From CAZADH01 sp964483805 (GTDB taxonomy: Bacteria > Muiribacteriota > Ozemobacteria > Ozemobacterales > Ozemobacteraceae): 21,981 bases of DNA. The position numbers were made by a program, and so were the translations under genes. This document shows positions 13,431 to 18,896 of the stretch, one piece after another; positions within the stretch are counted from its first letter, which is position 1, and the number at the start of each line of letters is the position of its first letter. A model generated the notes under the pieces. That model did not search any database and had not been told where the DNA came from. It was given only the letters and a program-made list of their open reading frames with translations. The stretch spans positions 1 through 21,981 of the forward strand of contig CAZADH010000079.1 in NCBI GenBank assembly GCA_964483805.1. Reading direction: 5' to 3'.

Positions 13431-14369
13431 TCAACCGTCGGCGGTGATCTTTTCGACGAGTTCTTTGAGAACCTGTTCGGCCTTGTCGTGATCGACCTGG
13501 CAGGTGCCGGCCGCATGGTGGCCACCACCGCCGTATTTGAGCATCAGCTCGCCGACATTCGTTTTCGACGAGCGATTGACGATCGATTTGCCGGTGGCGA
13601 AAACCGTATTTTGATTGCGGAACCCCATCAAACAGTGAATCGAGATATTGGTATCGGGGTACATTGCGTAGATCATGAACCGATTGCCGGCGTGAATGAC
13701 TTCTTCTTTGCGCAGGTCGAGAACGATCAGGTTTTTGTGCAGGGTCGAGCAGCGCTTGACCTGAGCCTTGAACTTTTCTTCCTGATCGTAATAGAGGACC
13801 ACGCGCTCTTTGACGTCAGGCAGTTCCATGATCTGTTTGATGGTCAGGTCTTTGCAGCAGTCGATGAGGTCCATCATCAATTGGTAATTCGAGATGCGGA
13901 ACTCACGGAACCGACCCAGGCCGGTGCGTGGGTCCATGAGATAATTGAGCAGCACCCAGTCGGTCGGCTTCAGGATTTCATCGATCGAAAACTGCGCGGC
14001 GTCGGCTTTGTCGACCGCGACCATCATGTCGTCGCCGATGCGCGGGAACTTCTGCTTGCCGCCGTAGTAATTGTAGACGACACGGGCCGCCGACAGCGCT
14101 TCGGCCTCGATGATGTGGTTGGGTTTCTTGCCCTTGTTGCGAATGGTTTCGCTGAGGTGGTGATCGAAAACCAGATGCGCGCCCTCACAATACGGCAGGT
14201 TGGTGGTGATGTCGCGGGCGGTGATTTCGACCTTCCCGTCCTGCATGTCTTTGGGATGCACGAACTTGATGTCGTCGATCATGTCCATTTCTTTGAACAA
14301 CACCGCACACACCAGACCGTCAAAATCACTGCGGGTCACCAGGCGAAACTTCTTGTTTTCTTCGGCCAT
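13431..14369 (-). CDS. DHH/DHHA1 family phosphoesterase
   Basis: A 312-residue protein with the order of motifs of DHH phosphoesterases: RSDFDGLVCAVLF (Asp15, Asp17; metal site), FDHHLSE (69-74; the DHH motif), ADAAQF following Asp120, and the DHHA1 glycine motif GGGGHHAAGT (280-289). Family members cleave oligonucleotides, cyclic dinucleotide products or polyphosphate; this one most resembles the exopolyphosphatase-related group, but the substrate is not proven. The chosen ATG has AGGAG 7 nt upstream; the frame stays open further upstream, but that extension is low-complexity Arg/Ser. A GC-rich hairpin sits in the 82-bp gap to the previous gene. It is probably the last gene of the operon. 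Confidence 0.9.
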   Translation of the reverse strand: MAEENKKFRLVTRSDFDGLVCAVLFKEMDMIDDIKFVHPKDMQDGKVEITARDITTNLPYCEGAHLVFDHHLSETIRNKGKKPNHIIEAEALSAARVVYNYYGGKQKFPRIGDDMMVAVDKADAAQFSIDEILKPTDWVLLNYLMDPRTGLGRFREFRISNYQLMMDLIDCCKDLTIKQIMELPDVKERVVLYYDQEEKFKAQVKRCSTLHKNLIVLDLRKEEVIHAGNRFMIYAMYPDTNISIHCLMGFRNQNTVFATGKSIVNRSSKTNVGELMLKYGGGGHHAAGTCQVDHDKAEQVLKELVEKITADG

Positions 14370-14387
14370 CGCCACACTCCTGCTGCG

Positions 14388-14410
14388 GCGCCCGGACCGG
14401 GACCGGGCGC
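14388..14410 (-). promoter_or_regulatory. GC hairpin in the leader of the DHH gene
   Basis: An 8-bp GCGCCCGG/CCGGGCGC stem with a 7-nt loop, 19 nt before the start codon and without a U-tract. It may be an RNA-stability or attenuation element inside the operon. Confidence 0.35.
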
Positions 14411-14451
14411 GTGGTTTGCTGGGCAAGATACCACAGACATGACTCGCCGCG

Positions 14452-14946
14452 CTATCGGCCTGTGTTGGGGTCGTATTCAGCCGGTGGCGCGACCGCGTGC
14501 GAGGCGATGAGCGCACGCAGTTCGGCGGCCGAGAAATCGGCAACGAGAACACGGTGCCAGCAACTCGGTTCGACGCGCAAGAAGATCAGGTGCCCGCTCT
14601 GATAGACGGCATTGCGCGTCCCGCTCGAGTGGGCTGGTTCAAACCAGACCACCAACTCGTAGCCGCTGGTGATGCAGTTGTACCAGAGGTGTTGCCACAC
14701 CAGTGTAAATATCCCGTATGCCGGACGCGTCCGCGTTTCGATCCAGGATTTTGCCAGTTCGAGGCCAACCGGCGAAAGTTCTTTTTTGTCGAGCAGATCG
14801 CCGTACACCCGCACGTGCAACCGCCCTTCCCCAGCTCCGATACGCACAGGACCGCCGTTGAACCAGGCACCGGCCAGGGTCGCGAGCAACCAGATGGCGG
14901 CGAGCGTCAGGATGACCCGGCGCCAGGCGGCGATGCGTTCACCCAT
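14452..14946 (-). CDS. Single-TM protein of unknown function in the Ycf46 operon
   Basis: A 164-residue protein I do not recognise. An N-terminal membrane anchor or uncleaved signal (about residues 9-28, VILTLAAIWLLATLAGAWF) is followed by a globular part rich in aromatic residues (LVWQHLWYNCITSGYELVVWF, near 80-100; VEPSCWHRVLVADF later). It has two Cys after the TM. It overlaps the upstream radical-SAM gene by 8 nt, so it is translated from the same message. A role beside the other membrane protein of the operon is possible, but nothing in the sequence names it. Confidence 0.7.
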   Translation of the reverse strand: MGERIAAWRRVILTLAAIWLLATLAGAWFNGGPVRIGAGEGRLHVRVYGDLLDKKELSPVGLELAKSWIETRTRPAYGIFTLVWQHLWYNCITSGYELVVWFEPAHSSGTRNAVYQSGHLIFLRVEPSCWHRVLVADFSAAELRALIASHAVAPPAEYDPNTGR

Positions 14947-15556
14947 GGCCGTGCAGTCCGATCGGGACGACCCGCGGCACCGCCACGCCCGACACGGTCA
15001 CCACGCCCCGGGCATCGATGACGATCTCGGCAGGGGGAACGGCGGCCAGTTCGTGGCGCTGATGGCGCGGGGTGAGCAGGTGGATCCGTTGATTGGCCGA
15101 CCCGAGCAGGCCCGCCCCCAGGTGGCGGGCCCGTCGATACGGGCCGGCGATCAGCACATCGACGAGCGCGAGCATCTCGGGACCCAGCGCGCGACGCCGG
15201 ATCGCCCCCAAGGTGAATCCGCTGAACAACAAGACCGACAATCGGGGGTTCGGCGCGCGCAGGCAGCGCAGCAAAGCCAGCACGCCGGCAGACTGCTCGC
15301 ACGGTTCGCCGCCGCTGATGGTGATGCCGTCAGGCGCGTTCGCCAGCAATTCGCCGGCGAGGTCGCGGGCCGACACCGATCGTCGGGGTTCATGGCTCCA
15401 GGTCTGCGGGTTGCCGCACCCGGGGCAGCGCCGCGAGCAGCCCTGCAACCACACCACCGCACGGCGGCCCGGGCCGTTGGCCCGGCTGTCTTGCAATACA
15501 CTGTGCACATTGAGTATGGCTTCGCCGCCGGCATGCGCCACGCGTGCCGCGCTCAT
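14939..15556 (-). CDS. Small radical-SAM protein (NrdG/activase-like, 4Fe-4S single-cluster type)
   Basis: A 205-residue radical-SAM activase-like protein. The cluster motif is VVWLQGCSRRCPGCGNPQTW, giving Cys40, Cys44 and Cys47 (CX3CX2C), followed by the SAM-contact motif ITISGGEPCEQ (79-88) and later VDVLIAGPY, as in glycyl-radical activating enzymes such as NrdG/PflA. The family uses S-adenosylmethionine to make a 5'-deoxyadenosyl radical. No glycyl-radical enzyme or class III ribonucleotide reductase is in view, so the target is unknown. It overlaps the upstream membrane-protein gene by ATGA and the next gene by 8 nt, so it is firmly inside the Ycf46 operon. Confidence 0.85.
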   Translation of the reverse strand: MSAARVAHAGGEAILNVHSVLQDSRANGPGRRAVVWLQGCSRRCPGCGNPQTWSHEPRRSVSARDLAGELLANAPDGITISGGEPCEQSAGVLALLRCLRAPNPRLSVLLFSGFTLGAIRRRALGPEMLALVDVLIAGPYRRARHLGAGLLGSANQRIHLLTPRHQRHELAAVPPAEIVIDARGVVTVSGVAVPRVVPIGLHGHG

Positions 15557-16254
15557 GGCTCGTTCTCGTCGGGGCCGTCGCCCGGGGTGAACGGATCGAG
15601 CGGAATGACGGCCGGGCGTTGCGCCGGTTTCCTGGGCTCCTGCGGCGCCACGGCACGCGACCCCGCATCGACGGGCCGGGGGTCGGCGGTGGCAGCAGAA
15701 GAGCCGCGCGCAGCGTCATCCCTGGGCTGGGCCGTGTCGGCCTCGTCGTTGTCGGCCAACGCCGAGACCTGGGCGGCCACCTGCGCTTCGGGCGCGGCCG
15801 TCGGCGCCGACGGACGCACCGTCTCGCCCAATTTGGTCAGCAGCTTGCGATAGTCTTCTTCTTTTTCGCCCATGTCCTGCAACACGTCGACCGCCAGCCG
15901 ACGCCGCTCACTGCCGGGCGGGAACGTCTCGTTGAAGCGGGTGGCGGTGCGATTGATGATCAGATCTTGAAAACCAATGACGAGCACGAACAGACCCGAC
16001 GGCACCAACGCCAGCAGCGTTGCCGCGGCCAGCGACGTGTCCCAGGGGGCACCCTGCACGAACTTCATGAACAGCGTGGTCACCGGAAAGACCAGACAGC
16101 CCAGGCCGCACCCGCCGCAGGCGATCTTGTCGAAAAAAACCATCGGGTAGACGACTTCGTTGAGCGCGGCCGCCGCGCGTTGCCGCGTCTCGGCGAGGGC
16201 CGGCGGCAAAGGCTCACGGGCGGTGTTGTGGGTGCTGCGTGGGGGCCGGGGCAT
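15553..16254 (-). CDS. Two-TM membrane protein with a CX2CX3C cysteine triad
   Basis: A 233-residue protein of unknown family. Residues 36-44 (YPMVFFDKI) lead into a cysteine triad ACGGCGLGC (Cys46, Cys49, Cys53), then a TM segment (about 54-66) and a second TM (about 74-100, LAAATLLALVPSGLFVLVIGF). A helical region (ERRRLAVDVLQDMGEKEEDYRKLL) and a long Ala/Pro/acidic tail (about 148-233) follow. The triad at the membrane edge could bind a metal or Fe-S cluster or be a modification site. The gene lies 11 nt after DUF2997 and overlaps the radical-SAM gene. No strong ribosome site is seen, so translation may be coupled. Confidence 0.72.
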   Translation of the reverse strand: MPRPPRSTHNTAREPLPPALAETRQRAAAALNEVVYPMVFFDKIACGGCGLGCLVFPVTTLFMKFVQGAPWDTSLAAATLLALVPSGLFVLVIGFQDLIINRTATRFNETFPPGSERRRLAVDVLQDMGEKEEDYRKLLTKLGETVRPSAPTAAPEAQVAAQVSALADNDEADTAQPRDDAARGSSAATADPRPVDAGSRAVAPQEPRKPAQRPAVIPLDPFTPGDGPDENEP

Positions 16255-16265
16255 GGGCGGTCAGG

Positions 16266-16478
16266 TCACCGACCGATCTTCTGCCGTTCGGCATCGCCGG
16301 CGTCGATCGGTGTTTCGTCATGTTCGGGCGTGAGTTCGCGGGCGACAACCTGGCCGCCGAGCAGCTTTTCGAGCTTCTCGGTCAATTGGCGACAGGCGTT
16401 GCCCTTGACGCCGCGCACGGCCAGGCGGACGTTGCCGGTCGCATCGATGGTGACGTCGATTTCATGAAGGTCTGACAT
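16266..16478 (-). CDS. DUF2997 family protein
   Basis: A 70-residue protein with the DUF2997 pattern: a short beta hairpin (EIDVTIDATGNVRLAVRG) and then VKGNACRQLTEKLEKLLGG, where the G.KG..C...T..LE..LG signature is characteristic. In cyanobacteria and some other phyla DUF2997 genes are found beside ycf35 (DUF1257) and ycf46. The ATG has AAGGAAA about 8 nt upstream. The C-terminal tail (ELTPEHDETP...) is acidic and probably flexible. The biochemical role is unknown. Confidence 0.82.
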   Translation of the reverse strand: MSDLHEIDVTIDATGNVRLAVRGVKGNACRQLTEKLEKLLGGQVVARELTPEHDETPIDAGDAERQKIGR

Positions 16479-16493
16479 ACGTGGTGTTTCCTT

Positions 16494-16898
16494 TCATGAC
16501 ATTCGCCGGAGGGTGAGACGGATGGTCTGGTCGGTGCCCGTCTCTTGTGCCGCCACCTCGAAACCCTGTTGCGCCAGGGTGTCGCAGGTGACGTGAAACG
16601 CGTAGCGCTGGTGCACGCCGGCGAGCCAGGAGCTGCCAAACCTGCTGCGGTCCTCGTTGACGATGCGGGCCACGAAAAAGCCGTCTTTCTCGCGGGCGAA
16701 CCCGAGATCGTATTTGTTGCCACCGGCGTTGCCGGCGCGCACCACCACCTCGGCCTCGCCGCCAAAACCGGCGCCCCACCCTTTCATGGCCACCGGTTTC
16801 GCATGGGTTTCGACATCGCGGCAGCCGACATCGGTCAGCGCCCGCGCCAGGAATTGCGCCGAGGTGATTTTGGTCGCCAGGGTCGTGTAATGCGACAT
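16494..16898 (-). CDS. DUF1257 (Ycf35-like) protein
   Basis: A 134-residue DUF1257 protein: the opening MSHYTTLATKITSAQFLARAL matches the family's MSHFT(T/S)IKT.I.....L..AL pattern, then a VETHAKPVAMKGW segment and YDLGFAREKDGFFVARIV. The family is known as Ycf35 in algae and cyanobacteria and has no settled function. It has an excellent ribosome site, GGAGG 7 nt before ATG, placed right after the stop of the 20-codon ORF. It stands between the AAA+ ATPase and DUF2997, the order seen in other genomes carrying the set. Confidence 0.87.
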   Translation of the reverse strand: MSHYTTLATKITSAQFLARALTDVGCRDVETHAKPVAMKGWGAGFGGEAEVVVRAGNAGGNKYDLGFAREKDGFFVARIVNEDRSRFGSSWLAGVHQRYAFHVTCDTLAQQGFEVAAQETGTDQTIRLTLRRMS

Positions 16899-16910
16899 GG
16901 TCTCGCCTCC

Positions 16911-16973
16911 TTACATTGTAAATATGCCGTCGCCCCGGCAGCCGAGGTCGACGCCATGGTACTGATCGCTCAT
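16911..16973 (-). CDS. Candidate 20-residue ORF coupled to the ATPase gene
   Basis: The ATG overlaps the ATPase stop (ATGA), and the TAA runs directly into the GGAGG site of the DUF1257 gene. The product would start MSDQYHGVDLGC and end GDGIFTM. It may be a real small protein, or simply a translational relay that carries ribosomes from the ATPase gene to the DUF1257 gene. I recognise no family. Confidence 0.35.
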   Translation of the reverse strand: MSDQYHGVDLGCRGDGIFTM

Positions 16974-18547
16974 TTCGGTCCCATCCATTTTGCGGAGGAA
17001 CCGGCGGGATCGATGGGAATGGCCACAAACGATTTCTGGGCTTGCTGCGCCTCGCGAAACGAGGCCGAGACGGCGCGCCCCTCGGCCAGCCACTGGCGCA
17101 GGGCGCCGATCGTCTCGCGGGCGCTGCGACTGAGTGGCACGAGGCGCCCGCAGGCAGCGACGACGTCGGCCGAAACGACCTCGCGCCCGGGTGTGTCGCG
17201 ATCGCTGAAGGCATCGAACAGCGCGTCGATGACGGCCTGTTCGATCTCGGCGCCGACGAAACCCTCGGTGGCGGCGACGATCGCCGCAACGTCAAATTTC
17301 GCCGGATCACGGCGGCGCTTGCGCAGGTGGACCTCGACGATCTCATGGCGCTCGGCCGCCGTCGGCAGGTCGAGAAAGAAGATCTCGTCGAAGCGGCCCC
17401 GCCGCAGCAGTTCGGGGGGCAGCATGCCGATGTTGTTGGCGGTGGCGACGATGAACACCGGGCGCGTCTTTTCCTGCATCCAGGATAGCAGGCTGCCAAG
17501 CACGCGCATCGAGGTGCCGCCGTCGCCGGCGCCCGGGCTGGTGGCCAACCCCTTTTCGATTTCGTCGATCCAGAGGATGCATGGGGCCACGGTTTCGGCA
17601 AGGGCGAGGGCGCGCCGGGTGTTTTCTTCCGATTGCCCGACCAGCGAACCGAACAGGGCCCCGAGATCGAGACGGATCAACGGCAGTTGCCACAGAGCCG
17701 AGACCATCTTTGCGGTGAGCGACTTGCCGGTGCCGGGGATGCCGATCAGTGCCACGCCGCGGGGCGCGGGCAGGCCGTAGGCCCGCGCATCGGGGCTGAA
17801 CGCGAGCCGACGGCGACGCAGCCACTCCTTGAGGTTGTCGAGACCGCCGACGTTCGCCGGGGATTCGGTCGCCGCATAGTATTCGAGAGCGCCCGACTCG
17901 CGAATGATCTGCTTCTTTTCGGCCTGGATCATGGCGACGTCACGTTCGTCGAGCACGCCCTCCGACACGATGGCTTTCGCAAACACGCGCAAGGCCTGGT
18001 TGGCCGACAGGCCAAGGGCGGCGGTCAACGCCCGTTCGCGAGCCTCCGGGGTCAGATCGGCGCGCACGTTCGGCCCGGCGAGAAGCCGTTGCAGAATGTC
18101 GTCGAGTTCGGCGGTGCCGGGTGGCGGGAACTCGAGCTGCACCGCTTCATCGCGCAGCTCGGGCGGCACCGGGCCCGCGGGCATGGAGACCAGTACCGAC
18201 AACCGCGTGTATTTCATTTTCTGCACAACGTTGCGCAACTTGCGCACGACGCGGGGTTGGTTGTGCCAGCACTGATGGAAGTCGCGCAAGACCACGAGGC
18301 CCGAAAACGACATCTTCTCGATTGCCTCGAGCACCGACAGCGGATCTTTGGGCATCGGCGACGGCAGCGCGTGCTCACCCGCCAGAATCTGGAAGAAGTC
18401 GGCGTGGTCCCATAACAAGAGGGTCCGCTTCTTCGCGGCGCAGTCGGCCGCCAGCGCTTCGATGAGCCGTTCCTCTTCGACGGTTGCCACCCACAGCAGC
18501 GTGCAACGCGAACGCAACGCCAGTTCGAGTTCGTTGATGAAGTCCAG
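16970..18547 (-). CDS. Ycf46-type AAA+ ATPase
   Basis: A 525-residue AAA+ protein of the Ycf46 group. The N-terminal domain begins DFINELELALRSRCTLLWVA and TVEEERL, as in Ycf46. The AAA+ module has Walker A GIPGTGKS (269-276), Walker B ILWIDEIE (324-331), ATANN sensor 1 (368-372) and the LRRGRFDEIFFLDLP arginine-finger region (381-395). In Synechocystis Ycf46 is linked to carbon-uptake physiology; here there is no photosynthetic context. The start is unusual: CTG preceded by AGGAGG at 8 nt, exactly where the family's conserved N-terminus begins. An in-frame ATG 84 nt upstream falls in repeat DNA without a ribosome site. It heads an operon with DUF1257, DUF2997 and a radical-SAM protein. Confidence 0.9.
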   Translation of the reverse strand: MDFINELELALRSRCTLLWVATVEEERLIEALAADCAAKKRTLLLWDHADFFQILAGEHALPSPMPKDPLSVLEAIEKMSFSGLVVLRDFHQCWHNQPRVVRKLRNVVQKMKYTRLSVLVSMPAGPVPPELRDEAVQLEFPPPGTAELDDILQRLLAGPNVRADLTPEARERALTAALGLSANQALRVFAKAIVSEGVLDERDVAMIQAEKKQIIRESGALEYYAATESPANVGGLDNLKEWLRRRRLAFSPDARAYGLPAPRGVALIGIPGTGKSLTAKMVSALWQLPLIRLDLGALFGSLVGQSEENTRRALALAETVAPCILWIDEIEKGLATSPGAGDGGTSMRVLGSLLSWMQEKTRPVFIVATANNIGMLPPELLRRGRFDEIFFLDLPTAAERHEIVEVHLRKRRRDPAKFDVAAIVAATEGFVGAEIEQAVIDALFDAFSDRDTPGREVVSADVVAACGRLVPLSRSARETIGALRQWLAEGRAVSASFREAQQAQKSFVAIPIDPAGSSAKWMGPK

Positions 18548-18555
18548 AGAGGCCA

Positions 18556-18561
18556 CCTCCT
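18556..18561 (-). promoter_or_regulatory. Shine-Dalgarno site that selects the CTG start of the ATPase gene
   Basis: A perfect AGGAGG, 8 nt from CTG. The only GTG near it overlaps the site itself, and upstream TTG/GTG codons lie too far 5' to use it. Confidence 0.65.
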
Positions 18562-18586
18562 GCCGCACCAAACTCGTTCCATGGTA

Positions 18587-18607
18587 ACAGACCCAACGTG
18601 GGTCTGT
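18587..18607. repeat. Inverted repeat ACAGACCCA/TGGGTCTGT
   Basis: A perfect 9-bp stem with loop acg. Its right arm is part of the first GGGTCTGTCCC unit, so the unit occurs once in reverse and then directly. Confidence 0.75.
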
Positions 18608-18623
18608 CCCTTGGGTCTGTCCC
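18600..18623. repeat. Paired GGGTCTGTCCC repeat, first pair
   Basis: Two copies of the 11-mer, 13 bp apart start to start, joined by TT. Confidence 0.85.
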
Positions 18624-18709
18624 CTATCCACAATTGCCTATCAGATTCTCGTTAGTCGATCAGCGAAACCCGCTGCCGACACAGCACCAGGGCGCATCAG
18701 AGCGCGACG

Positions 18710-18733
18710 GGGTCTGTCCCAAGGGTCTGTCCC
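18710..18733. repeat. Paired GGGTCTGTCCC repeat, second pair
   Basis: The same arrangement with AA as the joint, exactly 110 bp after the first pair. It is likely a member of a dispersed REP-like family (inference). Confidence 0.85.
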
Positions 18734-18896
18734 CCATCCCCGCATCCACTCGTTGCCTTGGGCGGCGGGTTGCGCTACTCTACTCGGCGGTGGGACCGGA
18801 CGGGACGGCGAACCGGGCCGGCGCACCCGGCGGCGACAGGCGCCAGAAGCGGCGCGAACCGGCGATTCTCGGTGACCGAAGGGAAGGAATCAACGC

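Larger units (their letters stand above)
18548..18896. other. Divergent intergenic region between the Ycf46-type gene and glmS
   Basis: It holds four copies of GGGTCTGTCCC, a 9-bp hairpin, the ATPase ribosome site and the glmS ribosome site (AAGGA, 8 nt before ATG). No clear sigma70 promoter was found for either operon. Confidence 0.5.

Noticed and set aside
16911..17093. 60-codon minus-strand frame across the ATPase end
   Set aside because: Its upstream part overlaps the ATPase coding sequence in another frame; only the last 20 codons, which start at the ATGA overlap, are a plausible ORF.
18780..18896. glmS ribozyme or riboswitch upstream of glmS
   Set aside because: The leader is short and GC-rich, and I cannot see the conserved ribozyme core; the ribozyme is mostly known from Gram-positive bacteria.
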